This document shows positions 13,034 through 24,010 of a stretch of 54,373 nt of DNA, one piece after another (within the stretch, counting starts at the first letter, position 1; each line of letters begins with the position of its first letter). Origin of the DNA: Hansfordia pulvinata (Eukaryota; Ascomycota; Sordariomycetes; Xylariales). The stretch lies in NCBI GenBank assembly GCA_006538405.1, contig BJKQ01000045.1, positions 1 through 54,373 on the forward strand. Direction: 5' to 3'. Made by a program: the position numbers and the translations under genes. The notes under the pieces are model-generated. The model was not told the DNA's origin. It saw nothing but the letters and a program-made list of their open reading frames with translations, and searched no databases.

Positions 13034-13515
13034 TCTCGTTCCGGACCGTGGAGCGGCCTATTTCAAGAACAACCGCCAGAGGGCAGAGTCATTACCGGAG
13101 AAGCACGTAGCGTGGGTTGTCTATGTTGTTATCAGGAGTATAAGAGTTATAGTGATTCTCCCTTAGGTCCTGGATGTTATCCCTCCTCTTTCTGTCATCA
13201 TCCTTAAGAGTGCCGACCGTGTTTCGAATCTCTAACTTTAGTTCTCAAGGTGCTCTGCTCCTTGGCTGAAGCAATCGAATTATCCAACTTGCGCTCATAT
13301 TAAAGGTATGGGTGACGGCCTTTGTAATGGAAATGAGCGACGAGGAATCCGTGAGACCATTTAGACTCGTCATCCTTGAAATGCTCGAGTTTGGCGACGA
13401 AAAAGATCCTTTTATTGGTCCTGGAGGTGAGCCAGCAGTTTGGGTTTAGTCTTGAAGCGCTCCCGGACCCAGTCTTGTCCAAAGCGAGGGCTTCCATACA
13501 GGAGGGCTTGTTCCG

Positions 13516-13560
13516 CCCGCCATGCTTATTCTTACGAAGACCGTCGTTGAGGCTGTGGCG
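13516..13560. repeat. 45-bp repeat, copy 2
   Basis: Direct repeat of 12989-13033. It lies inside a 111-codon minus-strand frame (13300-13635) that has no ATG at its start and no recognisable domain, so I do not call that frame a gene. Confidence 0.6.
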
Positions 13561-13894
13561 GCGGCGGACAGAGGCAGGATCCCATAGAGTATCTGGGACC
13601 AATCTTAGCCTTGTTTCCTGCCAACAGTCCTGCACCGCTCACGTCGCTAGCCCAATTTCTAAGGAATGTGCCGAGTCGGACAATGAATGCAGCCCTCAAG
13701 AACCATCGGGGCTCCTCGTCCCGGCGTCGAGCCCTCGGCCATCGCGCCCGCCGGGCATGGGCACGGGCATGGGCACGCCCCGCGAGCGTGGACCTACAAG
13801 TACTCGTATGAGGAACGCAGAGGCCGAGATCTTATTTAGGGTCCTGTCGCGCCAATGATACGAGGACTCCGCAACTCTCATGCACGCTGCTCGC

Positions 13895-13977
13895 CGGATC
13901 GTAAGTAAGTCTGGAAACGAACGGAAAGGAATGGAAAGGAATAAAGACATGGATGGTTTAAGAAAGAGAGCCTCGTT
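13895..13977. repeat. dispersed repeat, left half
   Basis: Matches 11102-11175 (GTAAGT, GGAAAGGAATAAAGACAT, AAGAAAGAGAGCCTCG). The matching right half resumes only at 14576, so about 600 bp sit between the halves at this locus. Confidence 0.7.
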
Positions 13978-13979
13978 GA

Positions 13980-14575
13980 CCCTAACCCGCCATGCTAGCA
14001 CATCGTGGGATACGCGAAATGGAGTCGGCTAAGGGCAGCAATGTCGGCAAAGACGTCGGGAGGTGTCGGCTCTTCGGGCTCGGCAGCCGTGGGTGGCGGG
14101 GGGGCTTCGAGTACGGTAAGGGTGGTCGACGGCACGGAGGACTCGGTAAAAGGGGTTCGAAGGGGGAGAGGCTGCGATTAGGAGTCTAAATGAAGCGCTA
14201 AATTGCGGGCGATAGCGGCTTCTAACTAATCACACACGTACGGCGTCAGCAGGTGGGTTTATGGGAACGCACGGGGGGGCTACCTCTTGGGTGTTTATAA
14301 CGGAAAGGAATGACGTCGGCGTCAAGTTCACGTGGCGGGGGGGAAGGAGGACGTCGGCGCCAAATTCATTGGCGAGGGCGACGACGAGGGCGAAGCGGGG
14401 CGACGACGAGGGCGAAGGGGGGCGACGACGAGGTGGGCTGGTTGGGGATAGCATCAATTAGGTGGGTGGTGGTAGGTGGGAAGGAACGCGTCTCGAGTCA
14501 TGCGGGCTCGCGGAAACTGGCGGCTGGACACGAGGTCTGTGCACTTATGAACGGATAAGCAGGGCGGCCTGGCGT
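13980..14575. other. about 600-bp insertion within a dispersed repeat
   Basis: This segment is absent from the 11.1-kb copy of the repeat. It is G rich on the plus strand and includes a 22-bp tandem repeat (14376-14437, units starting GGGCGACGACGAGG). No terminal inverted repeat or clear target-site duplication was seen by eye. It may be an inserted element, or the 11.1-kb copy may have lost it. Small frames inside it show no domain. Confidence 0.45.
14376..14437. repeat. 22-bp tandem repeat, about 2.8 copies
   Basis: Units start at 14376, 14398 and 14420 with GGGCGACGACGAGG followed by GCGAAG in the first two. The last copy is partial. Confidence 0.7.
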
Positions 14576-14641
14576 CAGTTGGCCCGGCCTAGAACCTGAA
14601 AACCGCACCCGCTGGAAAGCGCACCGAGGACGGTTGCCGGC
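14576..14641. repeat. dispersed repeat, right half
   Basis: Matches 11177-11242 over 66 bases, including CAGTTGGCCCGGC and AACCTGAAAACCG. Confidence 0.75.
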
Positions 14642-15379
14642 CCTGCGTACAAGTAGTTCCGATTTCTATCAAGGGCCTGAGTAGCTCTTTCCCTTGCACC
14701 TGCCTGGGAAACATTTCCATTTCGATCCAAACGCGTGTGACACGCGCTGGCGCGTCCACTCGTGTTGGCGCGTCCACTCGTCCTGTCCGCGCCGGGTTGG
14801 CTGAGGGGGTTGCAGCGGCGGCTAGATCTCGTTGTATACATGCTTGTAATCAGGCGATGGATGTAGTTTGAGGGCAGTTGGCGATCCGTTACAAGCCCCT
14901 CTTAATGTAGTCTATTACCAGGTACGAGGACTGATTAGCCAAGGCTGCTGGGCCATTGTCAAAGAGGGAGGGAATGCAGATAGATAACGGTGCCAAGATG
15001 AGGTCCTAGGTATTGATTGAGGTGAAGCACCCGTGAAACGGCTGGTAAGGACATCACGTGTCAAATGGTAGATGACCGTGCGGTTCGCAGCGACTTGCAA
15101 GCGGTACATATCCTACAAAGATACTTAGAACAGGCGGTAAGAGCCGTGTCGCGAAGAAATAAGCTGCCGACGCCTACTTACGATCAGGCTGTTCATGCAA
15201 CCAAGGAGATGCGAGTGATGGTGATGGTGGCTGGACCAGCTTATACACCGGCCAAGACGCAAAAAAAAAAAAAAGCCGGAGAAGCTGCAACAGCAGCAGC
15301 CCTTCGTCTTCGACAACGGCTTCGTCCTCGCCTGGCCGCGCTGCTCGGGGTCCTGAGCTCGGGGTCCGACGACGCCGCG

Positions 15380-15523
15380 CGGGGGTGCCTGCATATACTT
15401 GATCTTGATGAGCTGGCTGTCGATCAGCGCCCACGCGCTCTCCTGGTGGGGCGTCATGACGGCGTGGATGTTGGCGCCGAGCTTCTCGTCGGCGGTGCGG
15501 GCGTCGCCGAGCTCGGCGGCTGA
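15380..15523 (-). pseudogene. gene fragment with helical segment, family unknown
   Basis: The minus strand carries about 45 protein-like codons, including DEKLGANIHAVMTPHQE and ALIDSQLIKIK, rich in helix-forming residues. Downstream it runs into low-complexity sequence and a run of 14 A/T bases at 15259-15272 (FFFF when translated). Upstream there is a frame break. There is no convincing start, and I do not recognise the family. Confidence 0.3.
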
Positions 15524-15764
15524 TCTTCTTCAGGCACGGGCTGATGGCGAGTGCACGCAGGCTTTGAAGGGCTGATAAATGAATACGCCACCAGACGTGG
15601 GCCTGCATGTTGGCCAGAAGTGCCCGAGTTCAAGACCAGATCCGTATCCGCATCCGAATACTAATGGGGCCGGAACGAAGCTCGACCAAGACGAAAGGGA
15701 TAGTAGGATGTTCAGGGAGCTAGGTGGTCATGTTGTCGCCATGGCTTCCTAAGATCTGATGTTC

Positions 15765-15880
15765 ATTTTTAGGACAGGGGATCCTAAAACGTTTTTAGGA
15801 GGATACAACCTAAAAATCCCGTTTTTAGGAGAATACATCCTAAAAATGTCGTTTTTAGGAGAATACATCCTGAAAACCGC
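15765..15880. repeat. array of four hairpin-forming units
   Basis: Four consecutive units start at 15765 (26 bp), 15791, 15821 and 15851 (30 bp each). Each is an imperfect or perfect inverted repeat: in the unit at 15821 the arms TTTTTAGGA and TCCTAAAAA flank a 7-base loop (GAATACA). The first unit pairs TTTTAGGA with TCCTAAAA around CAGGGGA. The last unit has one change in the right arm that still allows a G-T pair. No gene overlaps it. Confidence 0.8.
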
Positions 15881-16422
15881 TCTCTTGTTTTCGAAACAGG
15901 CATAAGGGCAGGCACTGTCTGCGTCCCTCCTCGTGTTTTCCTTGTACCCGTCTATATACTCAACTTTAACAATGCATCATAACGCTCCGTACGGGGAACC
16001 CTGCACGTGAAGCCACGTTTATTAAGCTTACGCCATAGCATGCACCTAGACATTCACGGACCGGCCTGGCTGACGTATATTTTGATGGCTTGTAATTTGG
16101 GTTTGGCCTGCGCCGTCCTGGCGTCTGGACTTGGGGGTCGTCGGCGATGAAGCCCACGATGGCTCTGCAGTTCTGGCGACTGAAACCGCCGACGCCAGAG
16201 CGCGAGCGAGACTGGTCGCCGGCCCTTTAAGTGATGATGATGATGGAGGGGCTAATTGCGGGGCCGAGACCGTCAGCGGGCTGTTGGTGGGACGCGTTCT
16301 TGGACGCGTCGTGAACGCGCGGGAGGGCGGTCGGGCGTGGAGGTTCTGCGCCCCTTCCTCGAGGGGCGGACAGCCACAGGGCCGTCACGAGCAGAAGTGC
16401 CCAAGCGCTGTCGCAGGCACTG

Positions 16423-17152
16423 ATGTCGCGCTCGCCTACACGTCGTGTTGAATGGCTACAAACGCGAGGCCTGCGAAGCCAAGCCCAAAGGGTGGGTAAG
16501 TCGAGCCAAAATGCCCGTAAGCAGCCTATCTACGCGATGCTAAGGCTGAATCATCACTCACGCGTGCTCGTGGCGATGAACAGTACATTACAACAAGCAC
16601 GGAAGAGGCGGCGAACAGACGATTGTAGAGGCTTCCGGAACCTCGGACGAGTACATGTATCCCTCGAGAGCCGGTGGTGCCTGCCCCATACTTGCACATA
16701 CCAGTACTTCAACCGATGCATTCGGAACTCCGCTCCGGCAAGTGACCACGATATCCCTTGGTCGCAAACTGAAGGCGTGTCCCCCGCTGATACTTGTACA
16801 CCACGCACGCACCCACAGGCTGAATGTGTCTCCGGTGCTTTTAACGGCGCTAGCAAATGCCCGTCGGCTGGGTGGGGGCAGCTTAGGGCTCACCTACTCG
16901 ACGAGTACCTCTGGCGGTACATACGTTGTACTCGTGCCGAGTGGGTTGTGCCGGCTGCCCCCATGGATTCGGTATCTTGCCTGCGGTGATAAGTCACTCG
17001 TGCAATCCAACCTCATGAATATGCGCGTCGTTCCAAGCCTTCTCGTCGTAAATGCTCACGCCGAGCATGCTTCTACTTGCCGTGACCCCGAGTTCGAAAC
17101 ACAGCACCCATGCGCAGGCCCACGCTCTGTGCCCGACCACACAGTCATCTAA
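16423..17152 (+). other. overlapping open frames, coding status unclear
   Basis: Two plus-strand frames (16423-16989 and 16655-17152) and one minus-strand frame (16588-16893) are all open over the same DNA. None has a recognisable domain, signal peptide or intron structure. Openness in several frames suggests a chance absence of stops in G+C-rich DNA. If one is real, 16655-17152 (165 residues) shows the most mixed residue composition. Confidence 0.2.
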
Positions 17153-17412
17153 GAAGGCCAAGTAGAACCTTCTCGGGTATCCTGGGCTCGATTATTCGGA
17201 AGTTCCTGATTCCCAGCAATCACTCCGAACCCACGCGCTCGTCTGCCGCCACAGCCTACAGGTAACACATCAAACACAGCCAGGGAAGTCTCGCGTATGT
17301 CTTACCGGAGGCGCGATCCGGCAGGCCCTTTAAAGGAGCCATCAATCTGAGACCATAAAAGTAAGTGCTCCCATCTATACATCGGCTGTTCACGAACCTT
17401 TGCGCTAACCGT

Positions 17413-18425
17413 TCACACCACACAGAGTGGACCAGCAGGCGCGCCAACTCTCAGTGACAATGATCCTTTAAGAGTGGCGCTAAGTAGAAGACATTCAGAC
17501 GGGGCCTTGCATATATCACCGGTGCGTCCTGCGGTGAGCCGTAAGGGCCGCCTGTGCGCTTGCCGACGGAGCGGCAGCAGCTTATGAGCTGGACGCCGTC
17601 GCGGTGGTGGTCTGCGGGTCTGACGAGTCCGATGACGGTAAGAGTGCCGCACGACGGTCAGGTGAGGGTGGTGAGGGTTGTAAAGGCGGTTGGGAGTTGC
17701 CGGGAGCGCGGTGGCCGAGTTAGACAGAATCAATTTGAGGCATGTGCAAATCGCGTGCTGCCTTAGCCCAGCATTCGGGTATGACTCCGCGGTCTGGGGA
17801 ATGGCCAACCAGCGGAGACCCACGTGGTCCAAAGCGTAACGCATCTTGTTTGGCATGACGCCGGAACCGGCTTCGGCGCTGCCGATAATGCGGATCATTT
17901 CAACGGTCTCGGGGGTGACGTTGAATCCATCATCGTCTCAATCTTCATGGGCACCACCTCCACCAAGACTCTTCTTGGTTCTCTTGTTCTTCCTGCCGCC
18001 ACAGGTGGGAGTCGAGGATGAAGATCCAATACTGCTGCGTCTGATGGCAGGTGCAGAGGCGTTTTCCGAAGAGGATTGAGCCTGGTTGTCGTGATGCTGC
18101 CGAACTGGAGTTAATGGCCCAGTTGTAGATGTTTGTGACTGGATGCTGGAGCCAGACGTGTTTCTCCAGCGACTGGAGGTATGCACTCTGACAGAGAAGC
18201 ACCTTTAAAGGCCTGAAGTGGCATGGATGCACCACGTGCGGCAGCAGGAAGTTGTCGCTGGGGTTGATTGTACTGCACATTTTGATTCTGCGGTTCATGT
18301 AATCGCTGCTGTTGCTGTAACTGCGATGACGCATTTATGGCTGACCATTGCAGTCCTCCTTTAGCAATGCGCCCCTGGTGTGGGATGCTTGATTGAGAGG
18401 ATGTGAGCATCGCTAGTGTTATCAA
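17413..18425 (-). pseudogene. Q/S-rich hypothetical pseudogene
   Basis: On the minus strand a Gln-rich stretch (18220-18370, including QLQQQQRLHEPQ) is followed, after one frame shift near 18150-18190, by a Ser-rich and basic stretch (RRSSIGSSSSTP, GGRKNKRTKKS). After an in-frame TGA at 17938-17940 comes an ordered segment, DDDGFNVTPETVEMIRIIG, that continues in the same frame to about 17740. The same phase on both sides of the TGA argues for a single gene broken by one C-to-T or G-to-A change. The last part to 17413 is Arg/Pro rich and may be out of frame. The family is not recognised; the order disordered tail then helical domain recalls fungal regulatory proteins. Confidence 0.45.
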
Positions 18426-18645
18426 TCAGCTAGAGCCGTACATCTGCACTGCCCGTCTAATAGTCAGATCTTGGCCATCTGCGAGGGCTTTGAAAAGGCG
18501 TCCATGTAAAGCTTGTCTGCTTCCTCTTTGATCACGCGGCTTTGTCCTCAATCATGCGCTGACTCTTACGGACGATCTTAGAGCATCTCTATAGAAATTC
18601 AGCCTGCCGGGCGGGATTGAACACCGACTCGCGTCTCTCAGCGAA

Positions 18646-18996
18646 ATCTGTGAGTCCGTCGATAAAGCGGCTAATGACCCCTCTTAAGAGGGTTGCCTCT
18701 GCCGAAGACAGCTGGACCAAGCGAAGATTCGCTACGACGGCAAACATACGCCTGACGAATACCAGGTCGGCCAGGAAGTCTACATGCCCCTGCATAAAGG
18801 CTACAATCTCCCGGACAAGCCACCGCGAAAGTGGTCAGAGCAGAGAGTCGGCCCTTTCACCACTGTCAGCGAAATAGGCCACCAAGCCTACGAACTCAAC
18901 TTTCCTTGCCATTGGCGCAACCACAAAGCGGTTTCCATTACACAGCTAGCACCGTCACCTACCGGCAAAGACCCTTCGCCTTACCAGTTGTCATGA
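18646..18996 (+). pseudogene. Ty3/gypsy integrase C-terminal remnant
   Basis: After a TAA at 18685-18687 the plus strand reads a continuous C-terminal piece of a retroelement polyprotein. It has the pattern AKIRYDGKHTP...GQEVYMPLHKGYNLP...KWSEQRVGPF, then IGHQAYELNFP, then HWRNHKAVSITQLAP, ending at TGA 18994-18996. This is the module that ends integrase in fungal Ty3/gypsy elements (GPF/Y type): a variable loop, G-P-F, A-Y-x-L-x-L-P, then a conserved H and V-x-x-x-Q-L. The TAA fits CAA changed to TAA. No reverse transcriptase, RNase H, protease or long terminal repeat was found nearby, so this is a severed tail. Confidence 0.85.
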
Positions 18997-18999
18997 CAC

Positions 19000-20049
19000 G
19001 CACCAGCAAGTCTGTGTGATCAAGGAGTAGAAGTTGCTCATCCATGTAGCTATGCACCCATACGTACGGACGCAGAGAAGTCCCAGGGTGCAATTTACTA
19101 AAATCTCACGACTCTGCCTATCTCCTAACTCGGAAATAGGCCACTCTATGACCAACTGTCTTCTGTTCTTCACCGCCTCGGTTCCCTAAATCCTAGCCTA
19201 GGCGTGTAGGGGCAAAAAGAAGGATTGTCACTCGCCGGTGGAACTGATTGCGTACTAGTCTGGGGGTACGAATCGCACTCGCAGGCAGGTTTCTGTGAGA
19301 ACGCGCAACCAAATTTTATACCCATACGATCAACTAGAAACCTAATCAACGGAGGCCTTGCTGGTTCACCATGTTGAAGGCTCATAGATTAGCTTCACCT
19401 CGAAGATAATCTGTGAAGTTATCACTTATAATATGTCGAGGCATTCGACTTGGAAGTGCTCCGCAGTCTACTTGTTTTCTTAAGTTAGGGTCTCTCTTTG
19501 AGAACAAGACAGAATACATGTGAGGCGCTGATAGGATGCATGGCTCTCATTGCTCTTTAGCGCCTAAGCTGGGCTTAGCAACCTTATATAAAAGGGGTGC
19601 CATGATATCGGAGAATAAAGGTAAATGTGGGCCGGCGGGAGACGGGGTTTGTACTTACGTAGCCGACGTCATCTATATCTCCAGTTTAATCTTCATGAAA
19701 CGTTGCATTTCTCTATTCGAACCTGCTCTATTAGGTTACCCCTGAATTTAAATAGAAATCGGCGATCTTAGACGCGCAAGAATCGGCGACCTGGACTTAG
19801 CGTCAAGGTCTCGTCGCTAAGCAGCATATTAAGGGACGTTAGTATATTTATACAGCTTATCAGATCTTGGCGCAGTGAAAGCTGATAAAACCCTCACGCC
19901 TGTAATCCTCCAGCTGCTTTCAGCTGGCAAGATAGTGACACGAAGTTCTTCTGAGTCGACCATGTACATCGAAAAAGCACCTTCTCTACACTATGCACGT
20001 ATTCTGATTATTGCAACCATTTCTTTTTTTCACATACATACAGATCACA
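19000..20049. other. no gene seen
   Basis: There are short frames on both strands but none with a domain or sensible composition. The last about 60 bases before 20050 are pyrimidine rich (TTTCTTTTTTTC), as is common upstream of fungal start codons. Confidence 0.4.
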
Positions 20050-20718
20050 ATGGCTACTCCACAAGCACCTACCGAGACCCATTATCCTTATCCTTCCTAC
20101 GAAGCACTTCGTGTCAGACAACATTGGGTACGACCTGCGCAGAATAGCGGTCAGCGTTTGTTCTGGACTCTCGACGGTCCGTTAAAGAGTGCCATATTCG
20201 TCATGGCAAGCCCTTCCGCTCCTGACGGGCCACTTGAGCCATACTTTGATCGCGTCAGGGGCACTTGGCATTCCATTTCACAGCTACCCATTACGGAACC
20301 CAAGGTTTCTTCAATCAACGTCGGCGTATATGAGCTCGAGCAATGGGACCCGGCGTGGTGCGAGGAGCATGTCGACTGCAACCAGACTGGCAATGCCGGA
20401 GTGGAGTGGAACATGTTGGAGCTGAACGACGGAACAATGGAGCGTGAGCTTTCTGTGTGCTGTGGGACAGAGCGGCCTGTCGACAACACCATCAGTGTGG
20501 ACGTGATGGCTGGGGAGAAAGGATTTGTTACGGTTCACGACATGTTAACTACTGTTCATCCTTGGCTCATGGCTCGTAAAAGTGACATCATGACGGCTAA
20601 ATGCTTACTTGAGGGCCGCACACTAAGTGAAAGCATGGGGCTCATGGTCAATTCGAATGCCTTCGAGAGTTTAATGATAGAGGAAAAGGAAAGGTGGATC
20701 ACGTTGAAGAGGAGGTAG
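20050..20718 (+). CDS. conserved-looking hypothetical protein, possible DUF6699-like tail
   Basis: This intact 222-residue frame has a good start context (CACAATGGCT) after a pyrimidine-rich leader. The open frame extends 13 codons upstream, but 20050 fits better. The N-terminus is Tyr/Pro rich (residues 1-20). The middle has a beta-rich part with conserved-looking Trp residues (LFWTLDGPL, VEWNMLELND). The C-terminus contains GFVTVHDMLTTVHPWLM, which resembles the T-V-x-D-V-L-x-x-V/I motif of small fungal DUF6699-type proteins; that link is tentative. There is no signal peptide or membrane segment. It is one of two genes in the first 31 kb without breaks, and the surrounding DNA is decayed, so it may be recent or under selection. 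Confidence 0.7.
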   Translation: MATPQAPTETHYPYPSYEALRVRQHWVRPAQNSGQRLFWTLDGPLKSAIFVMASPSAPDGPLEPYFDRVRGTWHSISQLPITEPKVSSINVGVYELEQWDPAWCEEHVDCNQTGNAGVEWNMLELNDGTMERELSVCCGTERPVDNTISVDVMAGEKGFVTVHDMLTTVHPWLMARKSDIMTAKCLLEGRTLSESMGLMVNSNAFESLMIEEKERWITLKRR

Positions 20719-21944
20719 CTACCACGTCCGGATGAAATTAACGCGTCTCAACGATTTTTGTTTCAAGGTATTACAATGCCGTACCAGAATGAACTCCGAG
20801 CCCAAATCGTGCAAATCCCAACTTGCGAGCATCTCAATCTTCATTTCGATTGCCATAGCAACTGATCACTGTGGACAACTTCGATGTTTTACGTTGAAAC
20901 CCACCCAAGAGCGTCCGCCCAGTACTCTCAGCACGACTATAAAAAGCGGAGGTATTCATACGGGACAAGACAGCAGCTAGGTGCTAATCTGCCGACGGCT
21001 CGGGGCCACGCTGCGAAACTCAGATACAGAGCCTATAACAGGCAGTGGGGACGCTCGAGGAACAGGCCCGCGGGTAGGAAGGCTTAATGAATCGCGGTTT
21101 CTGGCCAGAGAAGTGGATAGGCAGGCGATATCAGACCTAGGCTGATGGGCAGTTAAGATGATGAACAGCAGTGATGACCAAGGGCGGCGAACTTGGTTCG
21201 TAAGCCACAGTCCGTTACTTGCAGTACATTGCCTTCGGTAAGGCCTCTTGCGTTTATCCGAGACTTGCATTCTACGAGCATTGGCCTCTACGGCCAGGAC
21301 GCGGTGACATTCCACACCTATGCTATGATAACGGTAGACGTCATTACAGGCGCGTCACGCGTGTCGCGCGCGTCGCACGCGTCGCACGCGTCGCGCTTTC
21401 CCGAGCCCTGGTCGTATTTTTCGAGTGGGATTACTGGCTCGATGGCACCCGCATATCACCCCACCTAAAAAGCAGCGCCTTGGCCATCATGGCCGAGTGC
21501 TTGGAGGCACGTCGAGCACAAAGGCCGCCAGCTTCATCCGGCCGGCCGACATCCATGGTCTACATTCTCGTCAACAAGGCTACCTTTCACCCGCAGTACC
21601 TCAGCACCCGGGCCTCCGCATCTAGAAGCCAACGCTATGCTCACCTGGCTGTCCAGCTGGACCCCGCTATGTCGCGCCTCTACAACTTGCGGTACGATAG
21701 CTGACAAACCGTCTACTTCCAGCGCTTCTGTCATCGCCACCGAGCTGCTGCTCATATATACGCTCCAGCTCTTCGTCGAGTCCGCCCATGGTGTCTCCAA
21801 CCGCGCCGCCTATGCCGCCGCTGTCTCCCTCTTCCGCTGACAAGTGGCCCAAGGGCTTTATCGCAACATGAGTCTAGTGGAACCCTCCGACTCTATCAAC
21901 TCCGCCGCCGACGCCGAGACCTCCTCCCCGCGAGTGAGCTTAAC

Positions 21945-22436
21945 GTGTGCGCCGTGGGCGCGACCGGCCAAGGGTCCGGTGCAGCAGCGACGTGTCCGCA
22001 GACTTCTACCTTCGGCAAGGGAGTCGACACCCTGGCGAATTACGAGAAAAAAAAGAAGAAGAACATCCCATTCCATCACCTCCCCCCTGCCACTCAAACT
22101 CCAGACCTGAGAGAGAGAAACCCGCAAGTGTCGTGCTTGCCATGCCTCTCGAAAAGCGCCCACACGAGCCCCAGCAGCCCACCCACGCCCCGCCGCCTCC
22201 CCCGCCACCCGCCCAGCGATGGGCATTTGTCCAGCGACGAGCTAGCCGCCGAACAGCAGGTATCAGCTAGCCCTGCCAAGAAGGCGGAACAGCGCCCTGC
22301 CGTCGCTGATGAACCGGAATAGAGCAACACTCCTAAGAGCCGCAAAACGAGAGAAGCCGCTGCCGAAACCCCAGTCAAGTCCACCCCAGTGAGACGCACC
22401 CCATTAAAGGCCCGGCCGCGTCGGCGTGGACGCGGA
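21945..22436 (+). pseudogene. Pro- and Lys-rich relic with amber stop
   Basis: One plus-strand frame reads about 163 codons with a TAG at 22320-22322, followed in phase by a basic tail (TPKSRKTREAAAETP, then VRRTPLKARPRRRG). Before the TAG there are Pro/Ser-rich stretches and PAKKAEQRP. A second frame (21947-22270) is also open across part of it. A TAG in place of CAG fits the C-to-T pattern seen elsewhere. Composition alone suggests a nuclear or nucleic-acid-binding tail. No domain is seen. Confidence 0.3.
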
Positions 22437-23859
22437 TGACCGGGGGCGCGGGCCACGTCGCCGAGGCGCTGCGGTCGTCTTCTCGCACGACGGCGATCGA
22501 GGCGAGGAAGAAGCCTTCCTCGCCTCCCGATCCAGGCAGCCCGATCTCGTGCCTCGTCCTCTCTGTCGGCTGTGCTCGCGAATCCTTGATTACGTTGGTC
22601 AGGCCTAATAGACCTTCATGGACTTCCCGATTCGAAGACGGCCCCGAGTTGTTAAGCGACAGCTCCAGCAGGGAACAGTCCAGCTCCGATGGTCACGGGC
22701 CGGCGATCGGACTTGGAAACCAGCGAGTCTTTCAGGTCTTCTTTGCAAAGTAACGCAACCCGCGATAACAGCGAATGCAAACTGCCGTCATCGCGCAATC
22801 TCGACGGGAAGATAGACTGCACCAAATTGCCAGCCTTAAGGCGATCCTTCTGCCATGTCTCGTTCATCGCTTCCTACAGCTCTGAATCGGAAATATCGAA
22901 ATCGGGCCTCGCTTTTTGTTGCCGGTGAAAGCACCGCGAGGGCGGTGCCGTTGAGGGTCCAGGGGTAGAGCAGCTGACCCGCGGCGGAGTTGGCGCGCAG
23001 GCGCGTGTTGAGGCGGCGGATCTGGGAGGCGGTGCACATGCTGGCGCTGGTGACTCGCCCTAGTCGGCGCCTGAAGTGGAGTGTCCCATAATACGTGGAG
23101 GGAAGCCTTCTACACCAGTCTGATGCGTGAAATGAAGTGGCATGGATGGCCGCCTACTTGCGTTGCTCGTTGTACAAACGTACGAGGGGCCCGATCAGAG
23201 AGCCCGTTCCGCGATAAGCTTACGTTCTGCGCACTTGGACGGGATACAGGTATTCCAATGCCCATCTGCTGTCGCTGCGTGAGGCGCGGAGCTCGACTCG
23301 AGAGGGCTGTCCGCAACCGCAGAGAAGGAAATGCCTCGGACGGCGCCATAGATCGCCAGCGCAAAGAGAACAGAGAAGAAGGGAGAGGGCAGAGGTCGCA
23401 CGCCTCCAAGAATCGCCTCTCCCAGTACTCGACGGGCTCCATCCCGTACGAGTCTGCCCGTTCGTAAGTCGAGGTGGATTGATGATGGCCGAAGAAAGCT
23501 TCAAAGAGCCAGTCGTGTGTCGTCCTTGGTGGGGAGAAGCTGTAAAGCTTCACTCGTCGAGTCAAGCAACGTATCGCTGGTCACGGTAATTAACATCTCA
23601 ATGACGTGACGCCAGGGGGCGCCGCCGGGGCTGTTACCGAGATGCTGACGTCTAGTGTCCGTGGGGCGTGGAGCCTTTGCTGCCGACCTAAACACATTGA
23701 CACGAGTAAAGCAGACCACATAGAGACAAGGAGTATGACAAAATCAGCAGCGAACGAAACATGGACAGACATAGCATGGGCATCGGCATGGGCATAGGCG
23801 TGATGTAGGCAAGCTGGTGGGTGGCCGCCGGTTTGGGAGGACTGCCGGCAACCGATAGT

Positions 23860-24010
23860 TGTGGGGGTTCGCGCTCGGCTCGAAGTGGGCAACGTTCTCG
23901 AGGGGCAGCCACCGCTCCAGGACGCCCGGCGGGTTTGTGGCGTAGCGCTGGTTGGCGTTGATCTTGATGACGGTGCCCTTGTAATCAGGCGGGCGAGGGC
24001 AGATGAGGAC
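23860..24010 (-). pseudogene. gene fragment, family unknown
   Basis: The minus strand encodes a compact protein-like stretch: PPDYKGTVIKINANQRYATN, then PPGVLERWLPLENVAHFEP and SANPHNYR. It reads as a conserved core, but nothing recognisable lies on either side in phase. The adjacent sequence includes a GGCATGGGCA-type simple repeat (23770-23800) that also occurs near 13755. The family is not recognised. Confidence 0.35.

Noticed and set aside
15765..15880. CRISPR-like array of repeats
   Set aside because: Units are directly adjacent with no unique spacers, and the setting is eukaryotic.
16423..17152. Overlapping genes on both strands
   Set aside because: All frames are open without domain evidence. 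G+C-rich DNA gives this by chance.
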